Origin: Chromera velia
Taxonomy: Eukaryota > Sar > Chromeraceae
DNA: 55,000 bases
Reading direction: 5' to 3'
Assembly (NCBI GenBank): GCA_018398765.1
Contig: JAHBMJ010005944.1
Location: 3,634-58,633, forward strand
Within the stretch, counting starts at the first letter, position 1. Each line of letters begins with the position of its first letter. Shown here piece after piece: positions 1 through 11,875 of the stretch. A program made the translations under genes and the position numbers. The notes beneath the pieces were generated by a model. That model was not told the origin of the DNA. It was given only the letters and a program-made list of their open reading frames with translations, and did no database searches.

Positions 1-654
1 GGGGGGGGGGGGGAGGAATTAGTACAGCTCTAGGAGTGGAAGTGGTGGAAAATGCATCACCATCTCTCCTTCTCCTCGTTTCTGTTGCATTCAAATGAAT
101 CAAAACAAAGGCAAGATTCCTCACAAAACCTCCGTATGGGACCAAATTGATTCTTCTCCTGGCTGTTCATGTTCTGAATTTCATTCATACCCTCATCACT
201 GCATTTTATATCTAAAAGGCGCACCGTCACTCATGGAGCGGCAGAGGTAAAACCTGAAAGAGCTAGGACAGCAGTTACCAAATTGGATAGGAAAGAAGAA
301 ACGGCGTTATGCCCTTCTATTTGATCTACAGGTCTTCTTTCATTCCTCTCCTTGATTCTCAATTTTCTTCCGCCTTCTCTCTCATCTCGTTCAGTTACTT
401 TTGCGGGCAAGAAGCGGAGGAACCCCCCTTGTCTAAAGAGAACGCAGATATACATACATACAGATGGGTACTGACTTTTAGCCATCAAAGAATTATGAAG
501 GTTGAGGGAGGTGCATGAAAGTTTTCCAGAATTCCTGGATCGTCATGATTTGGGACATCAGAGTAAGGGCTCCAATCTTTGAGAGATGTTCCTCTTCCCA
601 TGCCTGCATGCATCACTTCGTGCATTCACATGAATACACACTCTTCATATTAGA
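1..654. other. Unassigned upstream DNA
   Basis: The window opens with a run of 13 G, perhaps a low-quality contig edge. The rest is mixed-composition DNA with short open frames on both strands, none with convincing codon use, splice borders or a recognisable domain. I see no gene here. Confidence 0.5.
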
Positions 655-716
655 TATACCACACACATACACACATACACACACACACACAGATACACAC
701 ACACACCAGAAAGAGA

Positions 717-755
<39 letters not shown>

Positions 756-865
756 CCAGACAAACAGACAGACAGAGCGCTAGAGACAGCAACACATACA
801 TACATATACACATACACACATATACACACACATACATACACATACATACACACGTACACACACAT

Positions 866-916
<51 letters not shown>

Positions 917-1062
917 TCTCTGTCTGTCTCCCTCTCTCCCTTGTGTGAGCGCACGCACGTATCCGTATGTGTGTGTATACGTGCGCGTGTATATGTGTCT
1001 CTCTGTTTGTCTATCTGTCTGTGTTTCTCAGTGTGTGTGTTTCTGTCTCTGTCGATACACAA
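655..1062. repeat. Compound (CA)n/(GA)n microsatellite
   Basis: Alternating (CA)n, (CATA)n and (GA)n blocks, then (TCTG)n and (TG)n on the far side. Open frames through it on both strands encode only His/Thr, Arg/Glu or Cys/Val alternation and are artefacts of the repeat. Confidence 0.9.
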
Positions 1063-2583
1063 ATAAAGACACTTCGTTCGGGTACTTTTCCTTTTCGATC
1101 ACGAGGATAAAGTCCGGCACGCTGCAGGATGGCACAAATTGCTCAAAGACGGGTCGAGCATTTGAATTGCAGAGACTTGAGGAAAGGCAACATGGCTGAG
1201 GCGGGAGATCACATACGTATCAGCAAGGTCCCAGCTTTCAGAGACGAAAGACATTCAGACTTCACACCCCTCGCAGCCAGTAAGAAGGACACACATGAAA
1301 GAGAGCTTCATGGCCCTCCAACTCTTTTCCATCCGACATGTACGGAATGGATGAAACAACTTTTTCTGCACGCAATGGCAATGAATGAAACAACATGCAA
1401 CCGGTCGCAACTTGAAGGGTGGCTTTGCCTAAAGACAAAACCGTCAGAGGTCCTAAAGAATAAGGGACGGGCAAAAGACCATGCACAAAGACGATCAAAA
1501 GCAAATACGACGAGAGGTGAGCAAAGAGAGAACAAAATCAAGAACAACCAACCTCTTCAAAGAGATACCATACGTATTCCAATTGCTGTAGTTCTTGGAA
1601 TTCTTCCTTTACAAATTCTTTGAAGTCTTGGTCTCTCATTTTTACGATTGCGGCAAAGTCGTCCTTGTTCGCCTGATTTAGAGTCAACCAGGGGGCTCTG
1701 TTCTTCATAGTCGCTCTCTCGACGCAAAGTCTTCGACAGGAGAAATTAAGGTCACGGACAGATAAAGTTTCTTCCTTCCGGCTTAGATGGATAATTAGAT
1801 GCACAATGCATGTCTCAAAGCCAATTGTACACCAATCTTGTAAAGGGGTACTATGCAGCTGTGATACCACTGATTATGGCTGTCAATGGCTGTCAAGACG
1901 TACTGTTTTGTCAAGACAAGTCCATTATATATAATGTCTAAGCAAACATGCAGAGTGGTCAGAAAAATATTAATATAATTAACTGAAAATTTAATGTACG
2001 TACCTGGTCAGAATTATATATTCGTCAGATCATGCAACATTCCATGTGTTGCATACGTGCGTATGCTTGCATCAAAATTCTGATAAATTTCTTTAGTGTC
2101 TCTCTGGTCTTTTGTCGGGCCAGTATGCATCTTGCCTAGGCATAGGTCCTGTTCGTCTATTATGGCCAATCTGTTGCAAGCGCAAGCCTCTCAGACTAGG
2201 CTGCCGCGCCTTGCTTATACTACTCCACGGTGAATAAAAATTAATACCTTTCATTCTCCATGTGTTCGCGTGGTCAACTCTGCCTATCTATAGATGAGCG
2301 TTGTGGTCTTCCTTTTCCGTTCCCTGACTTCTTCTTCAATGGGTTCCTTAGTTAGTTAAAAAAATTTGTTTCTCCTCAACATTTCTTTATTAAACCTTTT
2401 TTTTACATCCATAAATTCTTTTACATGCTTAGCGGCTTTTGGCTCCTTTGTTATATTTCTTCAATCTCATGTTGTCAGGCTCTTCTCTCCGTTTGTATCT
2501 TTTCTATCTCTTAAACATCAAAATGGTTTTTCTCTTTCTTTCAATTCTCTTGCCAGCACCCCTGCTGGCTCCCCTCCTTTCCT
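1063..2583. other. Intergenic DNA, one weak exon-like stretch
   Basis: Mostly AT-rich and repeat-poor. On the minus strand around 1545-1700 there is a short stretch with protein-like composition (Asp/Glu/Phe-rich, for example DQDFKEFVKEEFQELQQLEY) ending near a GT that could be a donor. No start codon, partner exon or domain can be tied to it, so it is not called as a gene. The rest shows nothing recognisable. Confidence 0.35.
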
Positions 2584-3024
2584 TTACTCTTTCTTCTCTG
2601 CAAGGCCCACGTAGGCCGAAAACTCCCTCCCAAGCAGCATCTCTATGACCTGTGTACCATGTGCACCGCGGCTTACCTGAACAGATGCCAAGATTGTAGA
2701 CGCTGCTGCTTTCTGAACCGCTACTGACAACGTTTTCCACCACCTGTCGGCAATTTTCCTAGCAATTTTCTGACGTGCTGACACATCATTTATCTCCCCC
2801 AACCTTTCTGTAGCCTGTCTTACCATCTCTTTCACGAACCTCACTGTCTCCCCCCCAGGCCTTCCGTAGGTCTCAAAAACCAAAGGGACAAAACGAATGC
2901 CCACTGCTCTGCAGGAATCATCGTAGTGGGTGTGTTTCTTCCCCTCCTTCTCCTTAGCTGCAGCCCCTGCTTTCTTGGCGTTTCTGTGCAGGCGGGTTAC
3001 ATCCTGGATCTGTGTTGCAAGCAT
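2584..3024 (-). pseudogene. Non-LTR reverse-transcriptase C-terminal remnant
   Basis: The minus strand encodes about 146 residues containing FVPLVFETYGRPGGE followed by a helical Arg/Lys-rich tail. That pattern (F-x-P-x-V-x-ETYG-x-x-G) is typical of the region just after the fingers/palm of LINE-type reverse transcriptases in protists and algae, where it ends the ORF. The palm with its catalytic Asp pair is absent, and no 5' part is visible upstream, so this is a truncated fossil. The family assignment rests on this one motif; a host gene fragment cannot be excluded. Confidence 0.5.
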
Positions 3025-3532
3025 GTCATTGCACGATCGAATTTGCGATTCTCACATGCACTTAACAAATGCCTTCGCGCGCGACTGCGCGCGAACAAAC
3101 CTGCATGCATGCATGTGTTAATTAATTGTACATGCATGCATGCTCTTAATTAATTGTTCCATGTCCGGGTGGATGGACTCCATGAATTGCCTGAAAGCCG
3201 GTCAGACCGCTAGAGAACACCGCAAAAGAGAACGTAAGGGCAAGGTAGAGGTCAAATTGGACTTGCATGGAGGTGATGATGCAGGCTTGAGGAAAGAAAG
3301 AAGTACAAAAAAGTGTTCAAGTGGGTAGATGCACAACCTCATACATAATCTGTTTAGGCATCCGAAGACTCAAGGAAGAGAGCAAACACACACAGGCCCA
3401 CCGAGATGACGAACCTCTTCCGCTTCTGCCTCTTAATTCCTCTGGGTCTTCCTCTTCGAAGGCGAAGCAGCAAACACAGAGACGTACATAAATAGAACAG
3501 AGATCAAAAAACACAGGAACCACCTCACCCAT
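3025..3532. other. Intergenic DNA upstream of gene A
   Basis: Contains short TGCATGCATG and TTAATTAATTG palindromic runs around 3105-3155 and unremarkable sequence after that. No coding signal is visible. It would contain the promoter of gene A, but I cannot point to specific elements. Confidence 0.4.
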
Positions 3533-3591
3533 CTGTCTGTCAGTCTGTCTGTCTGTCTATCTGTCTATCTGTCTATCTGTCTATCTGTCTG
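3533..3591. repeat. (TCTG/TCTA)n microsatellite
   Basis: Tandem tetranucleotides TCTG and TCTA just upstream of the inferred start codon of gene A. Confidence 0.9.
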
Positions 3592-3622
3592 GGGTTCTAC
3601 GAAGTGGGAGGAGTGAGAGAAG

Positions 3623-6367
3623 ATGCAGGACGGAAATATGACGGAGGAGGAGCGCAGGATGAGGGAGGAACAGCAAAGACAGGTGAGAGACTGGGAATGT
3701 TTTTGTTTTCTCTGCCTTCCTGTTTCTTCATTCGTTGATCTGATGGCCGATTGAGATTGACCGTCTTTCTTCCTTTCAATCTCGCACCATTGTTCTTGTC
3801 CATGACATGATCGCAGCCTCATGAGAACTCCCACGAGTTGACCAACCACACAGTCAACAATCAAGATCTCCGTGAGTCTGCTTTTGTGACATCTGACTGT
3901 TTTCCACCGACCGCATCCAAATAAAGCGTATCGTCATTCTTTCCGTAGTCTCATTACTAGCGAGAGAAGCCAGGTCATTCTCATCCTTTTCCGTCCCTTC
4001 CCTTGTTGTCTCACTAAGAGAGAACAAGATAACTGCATGCCAGCAGGGAAGTAAAAACAGTAGAACAAGAAAGGAACAGTGTCACGTCTTTGCATCAAAG
4101 ATGCAAACAAACACGGACAGACAGGAGGAGATGCAAGCAGGCACGCAGACAGGTAGACAGACAGAATCATTGACTGACTTACTGGCTGACTGACTTGCTG
4201 ACTAACTGACTGACTTGCTGGCTGACTGACTTGCTGACTAACTGACTGACTTGCTGGCTGAGTGATTGTCGTATTGATAGGGATACTTCATGGCAGTCGA
4301 ATAGTATAGATGTTGCATGACGACCCATATTCTGCATCCAGTTGTCTCGTTTGTGAGCTCATTTCAAAAGAGAGAGGGCTTTTCTACAGGACGATCGGTC
4401 TTCCCGTGAATATTGGACGTCATCCCTACTTCCAAGTACCTTGCTGTGAAAAACGTGCTTGCGTACATAAAATATGTGATCATGAATGCAGACTCTCCAC
4501 ACATCACCAGTCTAGATCCATTTCGGAGGTCTCTTCAAGCAGTAGCGCAACCGCAGCACACCCAGCTCCACCCTCCAGGACTGCAGTCTACATCAGCAGC
4601 AGCTTGCCAGTCCTCTTCAATCAGTCAGATCCCGTCTCAGACTCCTAGCAGAACCCTCCCCCCTGTGAACCTGAGACCCCAGCCGCTGCACAGCACCCTG
4701 TCCAGCCCTCCGGGACTAGGCCTGCCTACTCGGTCCGTCTCTACGCAGTCGCGTGCAAGGAAGCAATCCGTTACGCTGCCTACAGGAAGCACGGGTGTAT
4801 GTGGGGGGTCGCCTGTCATAGACTCCCGACCGAGCTCCATCTCCCACGCTCACTCCCTTCTGAGAGGTCAGCCAGATGAGCCATGCATGCACAGAGGCAT
4901 GATGAGGATGCAACAACAACAACAGCAGGCACAGCAAGCTGCAGCTGCTTCTGCCGGGCCCTTCCCGTCTCCTCAGGGCCCCCCCACGCACACCTACGCC
5001 AGTCCCGTGTGGAATGACTCCCCCGTGTCTGCTCCTCTGCCGTCCCCCGCGGCGCCGCCACTCCATTCAGAGGTGTCTCAGAGAGGCTCGGAGCCACCAG
5101 AGCCCACCCAACCCCTGTTTTCCCCAGAAGACAGGAACGCGAACGCGCACGTCTCCCAGACCACTCCTGACGTCCCCCCAGGATTCGAATTTGAACCCCA
5201 ACATCCACCCCCGTCTCCTCTATTGTCAATTGGGAGCTCGGAAAGGAGGGGACAGGACAGCGATCTCGATAGCGAAAGACCAAGTTGGGAGTTTCGCTTG
5301 GACCGGGGAGGGGTGGAAAGTCCAGAAGACACGGACGAGGATTCCGAAGAGAAGGAAGAAGTGGAGAAGCCAATTCGGAAACCAATTCCCAAAAAGGTGA
5401 GTGTTCTCTTGCTTTTTGCCTGAGGAACACTTGTTGGAAGGGATTCGAAAATGTACTCAAACACGCTGATTTTGGGTATGCGTAACCGGCGCCTTTATAC
5501 ACACAAGTTTTCTCACATAAATGCGCAGGGCGTCAAATGCGTCTGTGTTTGTGTGCGTATGCGCATCCATACGTAGCTCAACGTCCTGGTTTGTCCGGGT
5601 ATCACCATTCAAATCTTTGCACGTGCCCTTTCAATTTGACTGCGCACCCTCACGTTGAGAAATCTGCACCCCTGCTTTCTGTTTTGCTTGTAAGGCCTGC
5701 AAGCATGGAAGCGGGTATCCGGAGTTCTACGTACGTTTGGTCGATGAAGCTGTTCGGTAATTATGTTCCGGTTCTATGTGCATTCAATTTGTCTTGCATT
5801 GCTTTGCAGGAAGTTTCGCAATTTGACAATCCTCATGAAACCTTTCCACCTTTTGAATCGACACTAGACGACATCATCAACCAAACCAACCCAATCAAAG
5901 AATTAAAAAGGTCAGTCGCATTTCGTTCAACAATGTACAGAATAACTTACCTACGCCGCTTAAATTTCTTTGAAGGGTTTAGTATCGATGTTTTTTATCT
6001 CTTCTCATAGGTTATGCAGGTTCCCTTTCCATGCGGTCACAGTCACAGTGTGCTCCTTCATCTTCTTACTGTTCTCGGTATTTTTTCTTCACTCTCCGAC
6101 TCCTCGCCTCTCTCTTTGTGCCCTTTTCTTTTCTGTCTCTATCTTTCTATTTTTCACTTCTGGTGTTTTGCTTTGACATCATTTCTTGCTGCAGCTTTGA
6201 TTTAAGAAAAACTGTGATGATTTGATAAGTGCTTTCTGTGTTTTTCACAAAAAGTGTTCTCCATTTGGTGCAGAATGCGGCACGAGGACAGACGAAGTGA
6301 CTAGGAGAGGCACGTAATCGACATCTTTGATGGCCTCACGTCAGTTCGTACTCGTCCCTGTCTCACA

Positions 6368-6428
<61 letters not shown>

Positions 6429-7429
6429 TGTGTAGGTGAGGATGGGTGGGTGGGCGGTTGGCTGCCGGTACGCCTGTGTTTGTCTCTTTTTCTCTATCCC
6501 TCAGGCTGTATGATTGGTACAAGCGTGTCCGTAGGCGTGACAGGAGGTTGGGGAATGGGAGCGTGCACATAGGTGAGCAGGTGCACACACAAGCACCGGA
6601 ATCTATTTGCACCTTTACAGCCGATTATTTCTCTTTTTCTCCTTTTTTGTTTCTTCTTAAACGCCCCCATATCCATGTATTCGTGTGTATGTGTGAATGC
6701 AACCGTCACCTGGTCATTTCTTGTCTTGAAGCTCCATCCGGATAATCAGTACTCAATTTTGATTAATTGTTTTTGTTTTTGCAGAAACCCCAAGTGGAAA
6801 GGCCTCCATTTTGCACTGAAGTATTAGAACGAAGGATGCAAAAAGGAGATGAGCCACCGACTGGTAGGTGGAAGGAACCGTATGCTGGTTAAACGTTGCG
6901 ACGCATCTAATTGACTAGTTGCCTCACATGCAAGAAGAGTAGACGTATTATTGGGAGTGTGCAACGGTTTCTCATTTTGCTGCGCCTGGCGTTACATTTA
7001 GTCGCCCTTTTGTTCGATCTCTTTGCATGGTGCAGGAAGCGGCGAGGGAAAGGGACAAACAGCCGAAATTCACATATGAGCAGGGGAAGGCTTGGTGGGA
7101 GGAGGAGCAGCAGAGAAGGGAGGAGAGGTACAGACCCCGGCCAAGTCTGTCTTCGAATAGCTGTTCTCTGGAGGCCGACGAGGAGCAGGAAGAGGAAGCA
7201 GAACCAGACAAAGAGACAGGACGGGAGACGGAAGACTTTCCGCCCTCAATTACACAGCTTGTCAGTCTGCTCCTCTGAATTGTGAAGTGTTGTGTGTTGA
7301 GCAAATCAGTCCGTCACGGGCTTGGCCTGCCTTCCTTTCGTTCCTTTCACCTTGCCTCTGGCTCCACGTCCCTCTGTGCACATTCCTTCTCGCTCTGTCT
7401 TTCCGAAATTGTGTGTAGGTGCGTGTGCA

Positions 7430-7472
<43 letters not shown>

Positions 7473-7509
7473 GTGTACGTGTGTGTATGTGTGTGTGCAT
7501 GTGTGCGTA

Positions 7510-7556
<47 letters not shown>

Positions 7557-7706
7557 ATGTATGTGCGTGTGCACGTGTGCGTGTGTGTGTGGCCTCTATG
7601 TGTGTGTGCTCTTGTGTATGTGTGTGTGTGTGTGCGTGTGTGTGTATGTTTGTGTGTACATGTGTGTGTGTACGTGTGTGTGTGTGCGTGTGTGTGTGTG
7701 TGTGTA

Positions 7707-7743
<37 letters not shown>

Positions 7744-8272
7744 AAGGGAAAGAGTGTGTAGAAATAAGTTTGTGTGCTGGAAGCTTTTGTGTAAAAATGG
7801 TAACTCTTTTTTCCCTTTCTGAGCATCCTCTCCCGATGAGTCTTTCAGCCTTTTCCCAATTTTTTATTTGCAGGAGGTGGAGAGCACGAGAGTGGACGAG
7901 AGCTCGCTGTCAGGACAAACGGGTTTGTTGCCCTCTGTCGGTGCATACAACCACAATCGGAGGCGCAGACACAATTCACATCAAGTGAGTTTTTCCCTAA
8001 AAAATTGACGCCCGGTGTATGCATGCGATGCTCTATGCAGCGAGAACTCTTGGCACTTGGTGGTGCGGATTTGTGTGTCTGTTCTGTCATAAAGAGGGCC
8101 ACCGCTTCTGAGTGACAGAGAGACCTCGAAGGTAGGTGTGTGTTCTGTGAGGATCATCGAGCTCCTTGTGAAGGACCGCTTCCTGGCTCCCCGCATTGGT
8201 GCAGGTGGGCCGTGCGGGGATTGCTACAGGTTTGCCTGGACCTCCCTGGATGCACCTCCTCGACTATTCGTT

Positions 8273-8326
<54 letters not shown>

Positions 8327-8327
8327 C

Positions 8328-8374
<47 letters not shown>

Positions 8375-8375
8375 C

Positions 8376-8414
<39 letters not shown>

Positions 8415-8415
8415 C

Positions 8416-8454
<39 letters not shown>

Positions 8455-8455
8455 C

Positions 8456-8521
<66 letters not shown>

Positions 8522-8947
8522 TCTTTGTCGGGTGTCTTTCTGCTTGCACCCTTCGTTTTGTGACCCGTTTTTGTGAGTCGCAGCTCATGTTTGCAGGACC
8601 CCTGGCAGACGTGCCACTGCCAACGGCTCTTCCTGGAAAATCCCCAGCCGGCAAGACCCTTCTCTATGACTCCAACACACAGACTCGTGGTTCAGGCATC
8701 CTTCACGATGGTTAGTCCTTCCTCTCTTTCCGCACGTTTTGTGGACTCTCACCCCCCTTTGTGTGCGTGCAGGATGGATCTGCCATCGATTCATTTCTCC
8801 AACGGGAAAGCGTCGAGGGTCTAGCAGAGGAGAACAACGCAGTCAGTGTTTTCTTTCTGAAAATCAGATACAATAGTTTTCTCTCATTTTCTTGCCTTTT
8901 CTGACCGTTTTTCCTCTTTCATTCTGTCTGCCTGCCTCCCTTTTTCC

Positions 8948-8986
<39 letters not shown>

Positions 8987-9622
8987 GATGAAGTTTTGTC
9001 GGGAAGTGAAGAGACAAGGGGTTCTTCTCTCTACATGTGTTGGGCATCCTACTCACGTTGTCTGTGTGACCGACTTTTTTTTTGTCTATGGCTCTTTTTT
9101 TCTCGGTTTTCTACATGGAAAGAGGAAGGAAAAGCACTCACACACCCCTTCCGTATATCTCTGTCACTCGTAGAGTCTGTCCATCCTTGCCTGCATGTGC
9201 TCCTTGTTCTGTCCCTTGTTAAATTCCCTGCAGGATAGATCCTTCATGTCTTCACCTCAAGAGTCTGGAGGGCGAGTGCTGAATGGTAGTTTGTTCTTTT
9301 TTTTCCTATAAAGCGCCACTTCTCTTCTTCTTTCTTCTCTCCTCTGTCACAGTGTTTTGTCTCGCTGGCTGCCTAATGTATGTACATGTCTCTCTGTATG
9401 AAAAAACTGAGGGAAAAACGAAAAATCTAAGTGATACAGCCCGTCTGAGTGGCTGGATGGCCTGCGCCAGAAAGAAAAGGGAAAGAGAAAAAAAAATCTT
9501 CCTGTCCCTCTATCTGTCTGCATGTCTATCTGTTCCTCACTTTGTCTGAAAACCCCATACGTGTGATTGCAATCTGCTGTATTTTAGTGCGCACTGGAGC
9601 AACTACGAGACCGAGACCCTGA
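3623..9622 (+). CDS. Gene A, multi-exon protein of unknown function
   Basis: I do not recognise this gene. The model joins 3623-3682, 3817-3871, 4492-5396, 5810-5910, 6505-6580, 6785-6863, 7040-7260, 7874-7984, 8597-8710, 8773-8841, 9234-9285 and 9588-9622, giving 625 residues. Start: MQDGNMTEEERRMREEQQRQ runs straight into GTGAGA, and phases of exons 1-5 close with GT/AG borders. Exon 3 (about residues 39-340) is low-complexity Pro/Ser/Gln with a poly-Gln run and ends acidic then basic (KPIRKPIPKK). Exons 4-6 are basic and folded-looking (RLYDWYKRVRRRDRRLGN). Exon 7 is Glu-rich and probably helical (QGKAWWEEEQQRREERY). Weak points: the exon 5 donor was set at 6580 by phase; exon 7 needs the second AG at 7038-7039 rather than the one ending at 7035; the last exon is only the phase-consistent choice. 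Introns carry long (TC)n(TG)n tracts. A scaffold or RNA-associated role is possible but unsupported. Confidence 0.55.
4171..4261 (+). repeat. 36-bp tandem repeat in intron 2 of gene A
   Basis: About two and a half copies of a 36-bp unit made of GACT/TGCTGGCT words, itself built from degenerate TGAC tetranucleotides, inside the intron between 3872 and 4491. Confidence 0.75.
6361..6436 (+). repeat. (TC)n(TG)n tract in intron of gene A
   Basis: A (TC) run passes directly into a (TG) run shortly upstream of the exon at 6505. On the sense strand this reads as a pyrimidine tract followed by UG repeats. Confidence 0.9.
7418..7745 (+). repeat. Long (TG)n tract in intron of gene A
   Basis: About 300 bp of (TG)n with CATG, TATG and CGTG interruptions, ending in a short (GA)n run. 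It fills much of the intron 7261-7873. The Cys/Val and His/Thr frames across it are artefacts. Confidence 0.9.
8275..8520 (+). repeat. (TC)n(TG)n tract with periodic CGTG islands
   Basis: A (TC) run followed by about 230 bp of (TG)n within intron 7985-8596. Short (CGTG)n islands recur at about 8321, 8371, 8411 and 8451, so the tract has a higher-order period of 40-50 bp. Such long alternating purine-pyrimidine DNA is prone to Z-form. Confidence 0.9.
8948..8985 (+). repeat. (TCTG)n microsatellite in intron of gene A
   Basis: Nine or so TCTG/GTCT units in the intron between exons ending 8841 and starting 9234. Confidence 0.9.
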
Positions 9623-10073
9623 GGACCCACCACCACCAGGCAGAAGACGCTGAGGAGCCAACCTACACTGTACGTGAGTATGTCAATTCTGTCACTAGCT
9701 TGATAGCAGTAACTAAGAAGACTGGGATCACCGATCGAGCAGTTGAGAACAATCAAGGGGGAATGAAAGCAAGAACTGAAAATGCTTTTATTTGCCATTG
9801 TACTGGGATGCACTCCTTGATGAAATTTTGCAATCCCTTGAAGTGAAAATGCTTCTTTTAAGGTTCTTTAGCTTCTCCCTGATTTTCTATTTCTTGCCAT
9901 CTTGGGTTTCTCAGTTTCTTCTGTTATTCCCTGTCGAACAATACATTCGCACGTTTTATTTCCGGTCTGCTAGGTCTCTCTTTCGTTTCAACCTTTTGGT
10001 GTTGCCATTTTTGCATTCAAATTCTGTTGCAACTCTCCCCGTATCTACGAGTTCTGCTTTGTGTACTGGCACT

Positions 10074-10111
<38 letters not shown>

Positions 10112-10402
10112 CCTCTCTCCCAGAGAGACAGACAGAGAGACAGAGAGACAGAATTATGGCAGAGAGAGAGGGGGGAAGTAATTTGTCATTGTAAGGAAGA
10201 AAGACGTCCGCAAAGAGTGGTAGTGAGAAGGCATATAAGGATCGAAAAGGGATGAGGAGACGGGTCTTCAAGACTCTCTCGTCACTAGACATCTGTTTCC
10301 TCTGGCACCTCTTCATGTCTTTGTGCAACGCCCCGTCCAGCTAAAGCATCAAGAATAATTGACGCTTTGTGACGTTGTTCCCTCCATGATATTGACCTTC
10401 AG
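9623..10402 (+). other. Region between gene A and the orphan exon
   Basis: Contains a (TC)n tract followed by (CAGAGAGA) words at 10072-10150 and otherwise unremarkable DNA. Exon-like sequence continues past 9622 in another frame to a consensus GTGAGT at 9674, so gene A may have further exons here that I could not phase. Confidence 0.4.
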
Positions 10403-10615
10403 GTTCGGGTATTCTTTGCTCGCGGACTCAATCGAAGAAAACCAGTGGTTGATCGGATTAAGAGCTCTCTGGAGGAGCGAGGGATCGTGCTGAAAGACGT
10501 CAGAGGAAGGGGAAACGTGAGATCGTTTGTTTTTAGCACTCTGGCAGAAGCACAGCAGGGTGAGACTTTCTTGAAGAGTCTGTCAGTAGTGCAGAACGCC
10601 GTTATTTCAAGGTAA
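10403..10615 (+). CDS. Orphan exon with an RRM-like fold
   Basis: After an AG at 10401-10402 a frame of 70 residues begins VRVFFARGLNRRKPVVDR and reaches a TAA at 10613-10615; it could instead splice at 10612 (AG|GTAATT). The order resembles an RNA-recognition motif: a first strand VRVFFARGL like RNP2, a helix (VDRIKSSLEERGIVL), a third strand NVRSFVFSTLAEA in the place of RNP1, then a second helix. The RNP1 aromatic pair is only partly kept (F-V-F), so binding is uncertain. It has no start codon of its own. It may be the last exon of gene A, but the phase of gene A at 9285 or 9673 does not meet it without another exon. Confidence 0.4.
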   Translation, partial: VRVFFARGLNRRKPVVDRIKSSLEERGIVLKDVRGRGNVRSFVFSTLAEAQQGETFLKSLSVVQNAVISR

Positions 10616-10627
10616 TTGAAGGGTGTC

Positions 10628-10794
10628 TATATTGCTTTTGCAGATGCAATTTGAAGTTTTGAATCGTTACGTTTGTACCGTGCCACAACTTTCCATGTAG
10701 GAGCCGCTATAGGTAGTAGCTGTAAGTCCAAAGTATCTTCCAAACAATTAACATATGTGATCACGGGAAAGCTCTTTACTAATACTATGAACAC

Positions 10795-10798
<4 letters not shown>
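10628..10798 (+). repeat. Direct repeat R, left copy
   Basis: A segment of about 170 bp, starting TATATTGCTTTTGCA and ending CTTTACTAATACTATGAA before a (CA)n run, recurs 697 bp downstream with roughly a dozen mismatches. Both copies run directly into (CA)n, as if the microsatellite were the unit's end. Confidence 0.85.
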
Positions 10799-10836
<38 letters not shown>

Positions 10837-10839
10837 TTG

Positions 10840-11324
10840 GCTGGTTGGCCTGCGCTAGAAAGAAAAAGAAAAGAAAAAAAAATCTTCTTCAGTCATTTTT
10901 TTTGTTTATGTACGATTTGTTGTGTGCACTTTTCATGTCTCCCCGTTTATCTTCTTGCCTGCAAACGTTGTCGGTCGCTTCGTTTCGTAGCGCGTCTGTT
11001 AGGCAGGAGACTGGAGGGGGTGGAGAGTCGTGTCGATGAGGTGTTGAGTGGCCTCAGAGAGCGAAAGGAGAGGGAGAGGGGGAAGAGGGCAGGGGAGTCT
11101 AACGCCGCCGCCACCGCCGCCATGTCCACAGATCTGCAGAACCTGTGGAGTCGTTGTCTGCCCCCCATTTTAGATAAATTGGATTTCCTCGAAAGGTTTT
11201 GCAACGATATGGGGGAACAGGTGGCAAGTTTGAACAAACAAAGACAGCAGCAGAAAGACTCTAATAGGGGGGAAAGAGAAGCGTACAGTGGCCTAGACAG
11301 TGGCCTGCAGAAGGAGCTGCAGAC
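10840..11324 (+). pseudogene. Displaced copy of gene C exon 9 with its upstream intron
   Basis: From about 10991 the plus strand reads RLLGRRLEGVESRVDEVLSG, then LPPILDKLDFLERFCNDMGE and VASLNKQRQQQKDS, closely matching the first half of exon 9 of gene C (minus strand, 19778 down to about 19450). Homology extends upstream into the preceding intron, including the stretch around GTTTATGT and GCCTGCAAACGTTG and the 3' splice site (TTTCGTAG here, TTTCGCAG in the parent). The copy has a four-residue insertion (LDSG) and stops abruptly inside the exon where repeat R begins. Its frame is still open over about 330 bp, but no compatible neighbouring exon exists, so I treat it as a duplicated fragment. 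Confidence 0.8.
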
Positions 11325-11495
11325 TATATTGCTTTTGCATATGCAAGTTGAAGTTTTGAGTTATTACGTTTGTACCGTACCACAATTTTCCATGCAGTAG
11401 CCAGTATAGGTAATAGCTATAAGTCTAAAGCATCTTCCAAACAATTAACATATGTGATCACGGGAAAGCTCTTTACTAATACTATGAATACTAGA
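11325..11495 (+). repeat. Direct repeat R, right copy
   Basis: Second copy of the unit at 10628-10798, in the same orientation, again followed by a long (CA)n tract. The two copies bracket the exon 9 fragment. Confidence 0.85.
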
Positions 11496-11607
11496 CATAC
11501 ACATACACACACACACATACACACACACATATATACACATACACATACATATACACATATACACACACATATATATATACACACACACATACACACACAC
11601 AGACACA

Positions 11608-11654
<47 letters not shown>

Positions 11655-11684
11655 ACATACATACACATACACACACACACTGTG

Positions 11685-11728
<44 letters not shown>

Positions 11729-11832
11729 TGACACACACATACGTACTCACTCTCTCTCTCACATACACACTGTAACACATACACTCACACACCGTGACAT
11801 ATACATATACATGTACACACACACACACAGAT

Positions 11833-11875
<43 letters not shown>

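Noticed and set aside
613-1062. Long open frames on both strands across the first microsatellite
   Set aside because: They only translate dinucleotide repeats (His/Thr, Cys/Val, Arg/Glu); the same happens at 7.4, 8.3, 11.6, 17.5 and 29.6 kb.
6573-6580. Donor GTGAGC at 6573 in gene A
   Set aside because: A better match to consensus, but it leaves the next exon in a frame with an early stop; the donor at 6581 keeps the only open frame.
8041-8112. Zinc-knuckle-like CLFCHKEGH frame in gene A
   Set aside because: It needs a phase that clashes with the neighbouring exons, meets a stop at once, and exon 7874-7984 joins 8597-8710 in phase without it.
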